A stretch of DNA of 39,973 bases. Origin: Pseudomonadota bacterium. Lineage in GTDB: Bacteria; Pseudomonadota; Gammaproteobacteria; Burkholderiales; Thiobacteraceae. Shown piece after piece: positions 1 through 7,009 of the stretch. Position numbers and translations under genes: made by a program. The notes beneath the pieces are model-generated. The model was given only the letters and a program-made list of their open reading frames with translations. It was not told where the DNA came from and did not search any database. The stretch lies in NCBI GenBank assembly GCA_021812385.1, contig JAKANO010000023.1:1-39973 (forward strand). The letters are read 5' to 3'. How positions within the stretch are numbered: position 1 is the first letter of the stretch; the number at the start of each line of letters is the position of its first letter.

Positions 1-1
1 G

Positions 2-76
2 CTCGATTACGAGCACCTGTACTACCGCGGAGATGCCTTCCAATACCGGTTGCGCATCGAGCGCGGCCACCTTTGA
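2..76 (+). CDS. 3' end of an unidentified gene (partial)
   Basis: An open frame enters from the left edge and ends at a TGA 15 bases before the flavoprotein gene. Only about 24 residues are visible; they are rich in Tyr and Arg and end in Arg-Gly-His-Leu. The short gap and same strand suggest it belongs to the operon that follows. Too little is present to name a family. Confidence 0.55.
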   Translation, partial: LDYEHLYYRGDAFQYRLRIERGHL

Positions 77-91
77 TTACGGAGAAATCAC

Positions 92-1822
92 ATGAGCAAC
101 ATTATTGCTGAAGTAGACGTTCTGGTGATCGGCGGCGGTACCGCCGGGCCGATGGCTGCAGTCAAGGCCAAGGAAAAAAATCCCGCCGCCAAGGTCATGC
201 TGCTGGAGAAAGCGCATGTGAAGCGCAGCGGCGCCATCTCCATGGGCATGGATGGCTTGAACAACGCGGTGATTCCCGGCCACGCCACGCCCGAGCAGTA
301 CGTGAAGGAAATCACGGTGGCCAACGACGGCATCGTGAATCAAAAAACCGTCATGGCGTATGCGCAAGAGAGCTTCAACATGATCAACCAGCTGGATCGC
401 TGGGGCGTGAAGTTCGAGAAGGACGAGACCGGCGACTACGCGGTGCGCAAAGTGCACCACATGGGGACCTACGTGCTGCCCATGCCGGAAGGCCACCACA
501 TGAAAAAGGTGCTGTACCGCCAGCTCAAGAAGGCGCGCGTGGAGATCACCAACCGCTACATGGCCACGCGCCTGCTGCTGGATGAGCACGGTGCGATCGC
601 CGGCGCGATGGTGCTGGATACGCGCGAAGGCACGTTCGGCGTGATTCGCGCCAAGGCGGTCATTCTCAGCACCGGCGCGGCGGGTCGGCTTGGCCTGCCG
701 AGTTCCGGCTACCTGTTCGGCACTTACGAAAATCCCACCAATGCCGGCGACGGCTACGCGCTGGCGTATCACGCCGGCGCCGAGCTGTCCGGCATCGAGT
801 GCTACCAGATCAATCCGCTGATCAAGGATTACAACGGCCCTGCCTGCGCCTATGTGACCGGGCCATTCGGCGGCTACACCGCGAACTCCAAAGGCGAGCG
901 CTTCATCGAGTGCGATTACTGGAGCGGCCAGATGATGATGGAGTTCTACAAGGAACTGGAAGGCGGCAACGGCCCGGTGTTCCTCAAGATCGATCACTTG
1001 GCGGAAGAAACCATCAGCAACATCGAAACCATTCTGCACACCAACGAGCGCCCGAGCCGCGGGCGCTTCCACGAAGGCCGCAACCTCAACTACCGCACCG
1101 GCATGGTGGAAATGCACATCTCCGAAATCGGCTTGTGCAGCGGCCACTCGGCTTCCGGCGTGTGGGTGGACGAACACGCCGCGACTACCGTGCCGGGCTT
1201 GTATGCGGCGGGCGACCTGGCCTGCGTGCCGCACAACTACATGCTGGGCGCCTTCGTGTATGGCAAGTTCGCCGGCGAGAGCGCGGCCGAATATGCCGCC
1301 GGACGCACGCTTGCGCCGGTCGACGCAGCGCAAGTGGCGCAAGAAGCAGCGCGCGTGCTGGGGCCGCTCAACAACGCCGAAGGCTTCACGCCGACGCAAG
1401 TCGAATACAAGCTGCGCCGCTTCGTGAACGACTACCTGCAACCGCCCAAGGTCTCGCGCAAGATGGAAATCGGCTTGCAGCGCTTCGCTGAAATCGGCGC
1501 CGATCTGCCCTTCATGTCCGCCACCAATCCGCATGAGCTGATGCGCGCGATGGAAGTGCACTTCATCCGCGATTGCGCCGAGATGGCGGCGCGCGCCTCG
1601 CTGTATCGCACCGAATCGCGCTGGGGCCTGTATCACTACCGCGTCGAACATCCGGAGAAAAACGATGCCGATTGGTTCTGCCACGCGCAGTTGAAGAAGA
1701 ACGCCGCCGGCGACATGACCTGCTTCAAACGCCCCATCGAGCCCTACATCGTGCCGCTCGACGATGCGGAAAAAGATGCCTACAACCGCATGCGCATTGT
1801 GAAACAAGCCGCCGTCGCTTAA
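92..1822 (+). CDS. AprA-like FAD-dependent flavoprotein (fumarate reductase/succinate dehydrogenase superfamily)
   Basis: The 576-residue protein opens with a classic FAD-binding Rossmann motif (VIGGGTAG, about residues 12-19) followed by LLEKA. It ends its FAD domain with the second flavin motif, GLYAAGDLA, near residue 370. The EKAHVKRSGAISMGMDG segment and overall layout resemble the alpha subunit of dissimilatory APS reductase more than true fumarate reductases. It is followed 11 bases later by an AprB-like ferredoxin, the natural partner of such a subunit. The ATG has a good AGGAG-like site (GGAGAAATCAC). The protein is shorter than typical dissimilatory AprA (about 610-660 residues), so APS reductase activity should not be assumed. 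An oxidoreductase acting on a small imported compound is my inference; the FAD fold and the AprA-like pairing are seen directly. Confidence 0.85.
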   Translation: MSNIIAEVDVLVIGGGTAGPMAAVKAKEKNPAAKVMLLEKAHVKRSGAISMGMDGLNNAVIPGHATPEQYVKEITVANDGIVNQKTVMAYAQESFNMINQLDRWGVKFEKDETGDYAVRKVHHMGTYVLPMPEGHHMKKVLYRQLKKARVEITNRYMATRLLLDEHGAIAGAMVLDTREGTFGVIRAKAVILSTGAAGRLGLPSSGYLFGTYENPTNAGDGYALAYHAGAELSGIECYQINPLIKDYNGPACAYVTGPFGGYTANSKGERFIECDYWSGQMMMEFYKELEGGNGPVFLKIDHLAEETISNIETILHTNERPSRGRFHEGRNLNYRTGMVEMHISEIGLCSGHSASGVWVDEHAATTVPGLYAAGDLACVPHNYMLGAFVYGKFAGESAAEYAAGRTLAPVDAAQVAQEAARVLGPLNNAEGFTPTQVEYKLRRFVNDYLQPPKVSRKMEIGLQRFAEIGADLPFMSATNPHELMRAMEVHFIRDCAEMAARASLYRTESRWGLYHYRVEHPEKNDADWFCHAQLKKNAAGDMTCFKRPIEPYIVPLDDAEKDAYNRMRIVKQAAVA

Positions 1823-1833
1823 GGAGAAACAAC

Positions 1834-2067
1834 ATGACTATGACTTTAAACCGGGTCTCCGTGCCCGTGATCGTGGATGAAGGGAAGTGCATCGCCGACA
1901 AGGGTTGCACCGTGTGCGTGGATGTCTGCCCGCTCGATCTGCTCGCCATCGACCTGCTCAAGGGCAAGGCTTACATGAAGTACGACGAGTGCTGGTACTG
2001 CCTGCCGTGCGAGACGGATTGCCCGACCCAGGCCATTCGCGTCGACATCCCCTATCTGCTGCGTTAA
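1834..2067 (+). CDS. AprB-like 2[4Fe-4S] ferredoxin
   Basis: The 77-residue protein has two cluster-binding cysteine sets. The first is C-x5-C-x2-C-x3-CP (KCIADKGCTVCVDVCP) and the second is C-x2-C-x2-C-x3-CP (CWYCLPCETDCP). The stretch between them (PLDLLAID, then KAYMKYDECW) matches the layout of the APS reductase beta subunit, which passes electrons to or from the flavoprotein. It lacks the long C-terminal tail of real AprB. The start chosen is the ATG at 1834, preceded by TAAGGAGAAACAAC; longer frames upstream overlap the flavoprotein gene. It lies 11 bases after the flavoprotein gene and 10 bases before the HEAT-repeat gene. It is almost certainly the electron partner of the flavoprotein in the cytoplasm. 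Confidence 0.9.
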   Translation: MTMTLNRVSVPVIVDEGKCIADKGCTVCVDVCPLDLLAIDLLKGKAYMKYDECWYCLPCETDCPTQAIRVDIPYLLR

Positions 2068-2077
2068 GGAGAACCGC

Positions 2078-3028
2078 ATGTTGCCCGCAACCAACCCCCT
2101 GGATATTCACAGCCGCCTGGCGAGCCTCGATCCCGAAGTGCGGCGCATCGCCGTCATGAATCTGCTCGACAGCGACGAAGACGACATCGAAGACTTATTC
2201 CTCGCCGCGCTGCAAGACACGGATGCCAAAGTGCGCGCAGAAGCGGCGCGTCTGCTGGAAGGTTATGAAACCCACGCGGTCGTGGCCGGCTTGATCGGCG
2301 TGTTGGAGGATGGCGATGCCGAAGTGTGCGAAGCCGCCGCGCTGTCGCTGTCCGAATTGAAAGAGCCGCCGATGGGCGATGGCTTGTTGGCCGCGCTGCC
2401 CAAGGCCAAGACGACCTTCGCAACAGCGGCGCTGTTCCGTGCGCTGCGCGAATTGCGCCGCAGCGAAGCCTTTGCCCCGGCGCTGGCGGCGCTCAATGCG
2501 GCCGCTAGCGAAGTGCGCTGTGCCGCGCTGGGCGTGCTGGGCTATCTGAAAAACAATGCCGCGCTGCCGGAGATCGCGCGCATCGCCGGTATCGATCCCG
2601 ATGCGGAGGCGCGTCGCATCGCCATCGGCGCGCTGGGCTTCGCCAGCGATCTGGCGGCGGTCACGCCTGCGCTGAAGCAAGCCTTGCAAGACAACTCATG
2701 GCAGGTGCGCGAGGAAGCAACCGCGACCCTGGGCAAGCTGCTGGCAGCGGACGCCATCGACGACTTGATTGCGGCGATGGCCGATCCCTACTGGGAAGTG
2801 CGCATCAAAGCCGCGCGCAGCCTGGGCAAGCTGAAAGCGCGCGCCGCTTTGCCCGTGCTGATCGATGCGCTGGGCCACGAAATGAGCAATCTGCGCAAGG
2901 AAGCCGCCATCGCTCTGGGCGAAGTGGGCGACATCAGCGCCATCCCCGCGCTGGAAAAAGCCTTGCAAGACACCGATCCCGATGTGCGCAAATTAGCGCA
3001 ACTCGCGCTCAACCAAATTCTCAAATAA
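2078..3028 (+). CDS. HEAT-repeat (PBS-lyase type) protein
   Basis: The 316-residue protein is built almost wholly of roughly 31-residue helical repeats with the recurring pattern D-x-V-R-x-x-A-A-x-x-L-G, for example DPYWEVRIKAARSLGKL and DTDPDVRKLAQLAL. This is the PBS-lyase HEAT-like repeat that forms a curved solenoid used for protein-protein contacts. No catalytic motif, signal peptide or membrane segment is seen. It sits between two ferredoxin genes with 10-base gaps and a TAAGGAGAACCGC ribosome site, so it is probably co-translated with them. A scaffold or maturation role for the flavoprotein-ferredoxin complex is inferred from position only. Confidence 0.85.
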   Translation: MLPATNPLDIHSRLASLDPEVRRIAVMNLLDSDEDDIEDLFLAALQDTDAKVRAEAARLLEGYETHAVVAGLIGVLEDGDAEVCEAAALSLSELKEPPMGDGLLAALPKAKTTFATAALFRALRELRRSEAFAPALAALNAAASEVRCAALGVLGYLKNNAALPEIARIAGIDPDAEARRIAIGALGFASDLAAVTPALKQALQDNSWQVREEATATLGKLLAADAIDDLIAAMADPYWEVRIKAARSLGKLKARAALPVLIDALGHEMSNLRKEAAIALGEVGDISAIPALEKALQDTDPDVRKLAQLALNQILK

Positions 3029-3038
3029 GGAGGCTGTC

Positions 3039-3374
3039 ATGACTTATGTAGTGACCGAACCCTGCATCAAATGCAAGTACACGGACTGCGTGGCGGTGTG
3101 CCCGGTGGATGCGTTTCACGAAGGGCCGAACTTCATGGTGATCGATCCGGAAGAGTGCATCGATTGCTCGCTGTGCGTGGACGAATGCCCGGTCAATGCG
3201 ATTTTCAACGAACCCGATTTGCCTGCGGAATACGCGCACTACGTCGCGCTGAATGCCGAGCTGACGAAAACCTGGCCGCTCACCAAGGAACAAGGCGAGC
3301 CGCTGGCGGATGCCGATGCCTGGGCGGAAGTGAAAGATAAATTCCAGTACCTGGAAACAGCGGAAACCGTGTGA
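3039..3374 (+). CDS. fdxA: Seven-iron ferredoxin, Azotobacter FdI type ([3Fe-4S][4Fe-4S])
   Basis: The 111-residue protein shows the FdxA pattern CIKCKYTDCVAVCPVDAF followed by ECIDCSLCVDECP. By comparison with Azotobacter vinelandii ferredoxin I, Cys9, Cys17 and Cys50 should hold the 3Fe cluster, and Cys21, Cys40, Cys43 and Cys46 the 4Fe cluster. Cys12 matches the spare cysteine of that protein, while the other spare position is Ala25 here. The C-terminal extension (LNAELTKTWP) is also conserved. The ribosome site is TAAGGAGGCTGTC. As the last gene of the first block, it could link the AprAB-like pair to the giant oxidoreductase downstream. Low-potential electron transfer is known for the family; its partners here are inferred. 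Confidence 0.93.
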   Translation: MTYVVTEPCIKCKYTDCVAVCPVDAFHEGPNFMVIDPEECIDCSLCVDECPVNAIFNEPDLPAEYAHYVALNAELTKTWPLTKEQGEPLADADAWAEVKDKFQYLETAETV

Positions 3375-3400
3375 TGCACAGGCACAGTGCGCGCGCTCGG

Positions 3401-3441
3401 GAACACTGCACCAGATTGATGGATGCGCGCGCGAACACTGC
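3401..3441 (+). promoter_or_regulatory. Tandem GAACACTGC repeats upstream of the importer promoter
   Basis: GAACACTGC occurs at 3401-3409 and again at 3433-3441, 32 bases apart (about three helical turns), each preceded by an alternating GCGCGC run. They lie about 30-75 bases upstream of a sigma-54-like element, where enhancer-binding activators often sit. Binding by any protein is inferred. Confidence 0.35.
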
Positions 3442-3472
3442 TCAAATGGCTATAAAAATAGGGGTGTTGCGC

Positions 3473-3488
3473 TGGTATGGAGATTGCT
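3473..3488 (+). promoter_or_regulatory. Candidate sigma-54 promoter for the ABC importer operon
   Basis: TGGTATGGAGATTGCT fits the -24/-12 layout: GG, ten bases, GC, with TGG.A.G on the left and TTGCT on the right. The start codon at 3552 is about 64 bases downstream of the -12 element. One base pair of the -24 box differs from TGGCAC. No competing -35/-10 pair was obvious. Confidence 0.4.
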
Positions 3489-3551
3489 AGAGCTTAAATA
3501 GTACGAATCGAATTTTCATTGCAGGTTTTATTTTTCGGAAGGAAGTGAATT

Positions 3552-5021
3552 ATGAAAACGCTTGTGCTTAATAGTTTTATTCGGGATGGTTTTAATCGGC
3601 GCGTGCAAACGCTATTCGCAAGCTTGGTATTGGCGGCAACGTGCAGCGCCAGTGCGCTGGCGGAATCCGTCACCGTGGGTATCGGCATCCAAAACACCAC
3701 CACCAACACCGTCACCGCCGGCATCGCGATCGAGAAGCTCGGCTTGATGAACAAGTACCTCGCCGAGTTGAAGAAGATGCCGAAGTACAAGGATGTCGAT
3801 TTCAAATTCGATTGGCAGAACTTCACCTCCGGCCCGCCCGTGACCAACGGCATGATCGCCAACAAATTGCAGATCGGCATGATGGGCGACTACCCGCTGC
3901 TGGTGAATGGCGCCACCTTCCAGGCTGGCAACGAAACCAAGAGCGAGTTGATCGCGCTGATCGCCTACAACTTGAATGGCGCGGGCAACGGTGTCGTGGT
4001 GCACAAGGACTCGCCCTACTATCAGCTGTCGGATTTGAAGGGCAAGAAAATTTCCGTGCCCTTCGGCTCCGCTGCCCACGGCATGCTGCTGAAGGCGATG
4101 GAAGACCATAAGTGGAAAGACGACTTCTGGGAACTTTCCAGCCAGAGCCCGGAAGTGGGTACGACCAATCTGCAAGAGCGCAAGATCGATGCGCATGCCG
4201 ATTTCGTGCCGTTCGCCGAATTGCTGCCGTATCGCGGATTCGCGCGCAAGATTTTCGACGGCGTGGAGACCAAGATTCCGACCTTTCACGGCATCGTGGT
4301 GCGCAAAGATTTCGCCGACAAGTATCCGGAATTCGTGGTGGCTTATTTGAAGGCCTTGATCGATGCGAACGACTGGGTGCGCAAGAATCCGGCGCTGGCG
4401 GCGACCAAGATCGAGGAATGGACCAAGATCGAGAAAGAAGTCGCTTACATGTTTCTCGGCCCAAGCGGCGTGCATACGCTGGATCCGACCATCAAGCCGA
4501 AGTGGGTTGAGACCATCAAGTACGACCACGGCGTGCTGCAGCGCATGGGCCGGGTGAAGGACTTCAACGCCGATGTCTGGGTCAACGACAGCTACATCAA
4601 GCAGGCGTTCAAGGAGAAGGGACTCAACTACGAGAAACAGAAGGCGAGCTTCGCCGGCTACGAGATCGGCGGCATGGACCCGCTGTGCAAAAAGCCGATC
4701 AAGAATCCGCGCGAGGGCGGCGAGGTGTGGATCGAGGGCGGCGGCATCACGGCCTACAGCTCGGCTGCTTGCACCCTGGCGGGCGTGAAGAAGGCGCTGC
4801 AAGAAGGCAAGAAGATCGGCGTGGCTTTCGTGTTCGACAAGAGCGCAGGCATCAAGCTGTTCGCGGACAAGGCGTTCTATGCGCTGAGCACCAAGAACCC
4901 GAAGAAGACGGAGATCGTCCCCTTCCTGTTGAAAAAGGATGCCGAAGCCTGGGCGGCGAAGAGCGGTGGGCGACTCGCGGATTACACCGAAGTACTGGCT
5001 GTTGCGAAAGTCGGGAGCTGA
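3552..5021 (+). CDS. ABC substrate-binding protein (NitT/TauT/SsuA type) with C-terminal NosL/YHS-like domain
   Basis: The 489-residue protein begins with a long signal peptide ending in ALA-ES near residue 38, so it acts in the periplasm. Residues about 40-365 form an SsuA/TauA/NrtA-like periplasmic binding fold (TNGMIANKLQIGMMGDYP; SDLKGKKISVPFGSAAHG). Such proteins usually have about 320-350 residues. About 115 more follow from residue 375: MDPLCKKPI with Cys379, SSAAC with Cys407, then FVFDKSAG and a DAEAWAAKSGGRLADYTEV ending. This resembles NosL or YHS metal-handling domains. The ATG follows GGAAGGAAGTGAATT. It is three bases upstream of its permease gene. The importer role is firm; the substrate and the function of the tail domain are not known. 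Confidence 0.85.
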   Translation: MKTLVLNSFIRDGFNRRVQTLFASLVLAATCSASALAESVTVGIGIQNTTTNTVTAGIAIEKLGLMNKYLAELKKMPKYKDVDFKFDWQNFTSGPPVTNGMIANKLQIGMMGDYPLLVNGATFQAGNETKSELIALIAYNLNGAGNGVVVHKDSPYYQLSDLKGKKISVPFGSAAHGMLLKAMEDHKWKDDFWELSSQSPEVGTTNLQERKIDAHADFVPFAELLPYRGFARKIFDGVETKIPTFHGIVVRKDFADKYPEFVVAYLKALIDANDWVRKNPALAATKIEEWTKIEKEVAYMFLGPSGVHTLDPTIKPKWVETIKYDHGVLQRMGRVKDFNADVWVNDSYIKQAFKEKGLNYEKQKASFAGYEIGGMDPLCKKPIKNPREGGEVWIEGGGITAYSSAACTLAGVKKALQEGKKIGVAFVFDKSAGIKLFADKAFYALSTKNPKKTEIVPFLLKKDAEAWAAKSGGRLADYTEVLAVAKVGS

Positions 5022-5024
5022 ATC

Positions 5025-5990
5025 ATGCAGCCCGCGCCGACGCTCGATTCTGGATCATTGCATGGTTCTTCGCAAGCAGGGGTGGCGGATGCGCCCGGCC
5101 TGACGCTTGCGCCCGCAACGCAGGCAACGCCGCAAATCGCTGCGCCAGGAGCGAAGCCGCTGGAATCGATGCCGTCGCTGGCGCAGCGCATCGTGGGCGG
5201 GCTGCGCGCTGCGCTACCCGGCCTGCTGATGACGACGCTCTCGCTGGGCCTGTTCATCGCGCTGTGGTACTTCGCCACCAAGTATCGCTGGGATTTTTAC
5301 ATTCGCTTTAACAACATCCCCTCGCCCGGCGAGGTGCTCGGCAATGCCGCGAATTTGATCCACAGCGAAAAGTTCTACAACAATATGTGGGTCAGCGTGC
5401 GCCGCATCCTGCTGGGTTTCGGCATCGCCACCGGCCTGGGTGTGGCCTTCGGTTTGCTGATCGGGCAATACCGCGTGGCGCGCGGCCTGCTGTTGCCGGT
5501 GTTCGAGGTGCTGCGGCCGATCCCCGCGATCGCCTGGGTGCCGATGGCCATCATGCTGTGGCCGACCAACGAAACCAGCATTGTGTTCATCACGTTTCTC
5601 GGTTCGTTTTTCCCGATCCTGCTCAACACCATTCATGGCGTGAACAGCGTCGACCCGGTGCTGGTGCGCGCCGGGCGCTGCCTCGGGGCCAACGAATTGG
5701 GGCTGTTGCGGCAAGTGATTCTGCCGGCTGCGCTGCCGCATATTTTTACCGGACTCACCGTCGGCATGGGCGTGGCTTGGGTATCGCTGATCGCGGCGGA
5801 AATGATCTCCGGCCAGTACGGCATCGGCTACTTCACCTGGGAAGCCTACTCGCTGATTCAATACGCCGACATCGCCATCGGCATGATCGTCATCGGTGTC
5901 CTGGGGCTGGCTTGCAGCGGCGGCATCCGCTTCCTGGGCAATTTATTGATGCCATGGCTCACCACTCACGCGAATAGAGGCCGCACATGA
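5025..5990 (+). CDS. ABC transporter permease, SsuC/TauC/NrtB type
   Basis: The 321-residue inner-membrane protein has a soluble Ala/Pro-rich N-terminal extension of about 65 residues, then about six membrane segments starting at LPGLLMTTLSLGLFIALWYF. The EAA-type loop that docks the ATPase is visible around VRAGRCLGANELGLLRQVILPAALPHIF in pieces: a Gly of the EAA-x3-G motif follows ARCLGA, and ILPAALP is the standard end. The gene starts 3 bases after the binding protein and overlaps the ATPase gene by 4 bases. The long N-terminal extension is unusual for the family, which normally has about 260-280 residues. Confidence 0.9.
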   Translation: MQPAPTLDSGSLHGSSQAGVADAPGLTLAPATQATPQIAAPGAKPLESMPSLAQRIVGGLRAALPGLLMTTLSLGLFIALWYFATKYRWDFYIRFNNIPSPGEVLGNAANLIHSEKFYNNMWVSVRRILLGFGIATGLGVAFGLLIGQYRVARGLLLPVFEVLRPIPAIAWVPMAIMLWPTNETSIVFITFLGSFFPILLNTIHGVNSVDPVLVRAGRCLGANELGLLRQVILPAALPHIFTGLTVGMGVAWVSLIAAEMISGQYGIGYFTWEAYSLIQYADIAIGMIVIGVLGLACSGGIRFLGNLLMPWLTTHANRGRT

Positions 5991-6862
5991 ATCCCTACGT
6001 AAAGAAAGACTCCACCACCGGCCACATCCAAGTAGAAAATCTGCGCGTATTTTTTGGCCGCAACAGCTCCGCCGTCGAAGCGGTGAGCGATGTCTCGATG
6101 CAAGTGAAACCGGGCGAGTTCGTCTCCATCATCGGCCCGTCCGGTTGCGGCAAATCCACCTTGCTCAACGTCGTCGCCGGCTTCGTGCAGCCCAGCACCG
6201 GGACGGTCACGGTCGATGGCAAGCCCACCGACAAACCGGGCGCGGATCGCGGCATGGTGTTCCAGCAGTACTCGCTGTTTCCCTGGCTCACGGTGCGCAA
6301 GAACGTGGAGTTCGGCTTGAAGCAGCAGGGCATGGACAATAGCCACCGCGCGCAGGCCGCGCGCACCTTGCTCGGGCTCGCGGGCTTGCTCGCCTTCGAA
6401 AACCATTACCCGGAGCAGCTCTCGGGCGGCATGAAGCAGCGCGTCGGCATCGTGCGCGCGCTCGCCACCAGTCCGCAAGTGCTGCTGATGGACGAACCGT
6501 TCGGCGCGCTCGATGCGCAAACGCGCGTGGTGATGCAGCAAATCCTCACCAATATGTGGCAGCGCTTTCGCATCTCGGTGCTGTTCATCACGCACGACAT
6601 CGACGAGAGCATCTTCCTCTCCGACCGCGTGTACGTGATGACGGCGCGCCCCGGCAAGATCAAGGCCGAGATACCCATCCCGCTACCGCGACCGCGCACG
6701 CCGGAGATGGCCTCAACGCCGGAGTACCTGGCCATCAAGACCAAGCTGCGCAACCTGATCAGCGAAGAAAGCCTGAAGGCCATGGGCGGCGAACTGAAAG
6801 ACAGCGGCTTGGCCGGGTTCGATATCGAAGTCGGGCCGCAAGGCGTTGCCGAGTTGATTTAA
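5987..6862 (+). CDS. ABC transporter ATP-binding protein, SsuB/TauB/NrtD type
   Basis: The 291-residue protein has all nucleotide-binding motifs: Walker A GPSGCGKST, Q-loop VFQQYSLFPW, signature LSGGMKQR, Walker B LLMDEPFGALD and switch FITHDIDES. The Q-loop and D-loop wording are those of the nitrate/sulfonate/taurine family. The C-terminal tail of about 50 residues after the core is typical of importer ATPases, though its role is unknown. The start ATG overlaps the permease stop (ATGA), showing translational coupling. It completes a one-binding-protein, one-permease, one-ATPase importer. Confidence 0.93.
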   Translation: MNPYVKKDSTTGHIQVENLRVFFGRNSSAVEAVSDVSMQVKPGEFVSIIGPSGCGKSTLLNVVAGFVQPSTGTVTVDGKPTDKPGADRGMVFQQYSLFPWLTVRKNVEFGLKQQGMDNSHRAQAARTLLGLAGLLAFENHYPEQLSGGMKQRVGIVRALATSPQVLLMDEPFGALDAQTRVVMQQILTNMWQRFRISVLFITHDIDESIFLSDRVYVMTARPGKIKAEIPIPLPRPRTPEMASTPEYLAIKTKLRNLISEESLKAMGGELKDSGLAGFDIEVGPQGVAELI

Positions 6863-6870
6863 CGCATACA

Positions 6871-6914
6871 TTCCCTCCCCTTCAAGGGGAGGGCTAGGGT
6901 GGGGATGGGGGTGT
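6871..6914 (+). repeat. G-rich hairpin repeat, copy 1
   Basis: CCCTCCCCTTCAAGGGGAGGG at 6873-6893 forms a near-perfect hairpin, followed by a GGGTGGGGATGGGG run. The same element recurs at 29781-29820 and, inverted, at 29840-29878. It lies right after the ATPase stop and may also end or slow transcription. Confidence 0.75.
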
Positions 6915-7009
6915 AAACCCGCAGTACCCACCCACATCCACAGCGGTCTAGACCGCCGTTTTTTTGAGCTAACTTGTCATAACGAGTTGGCGACATGAAG
7001 GAGCCATTG

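Noticed and set aside
77..1807. 576-residue open frame on the minus strand opposite the flavoprotein gene
   Set aside because: It mirrors the coding strand, is rich in His, Arg and Ala as expected of GC-biased antisense frames, and shows no motif.
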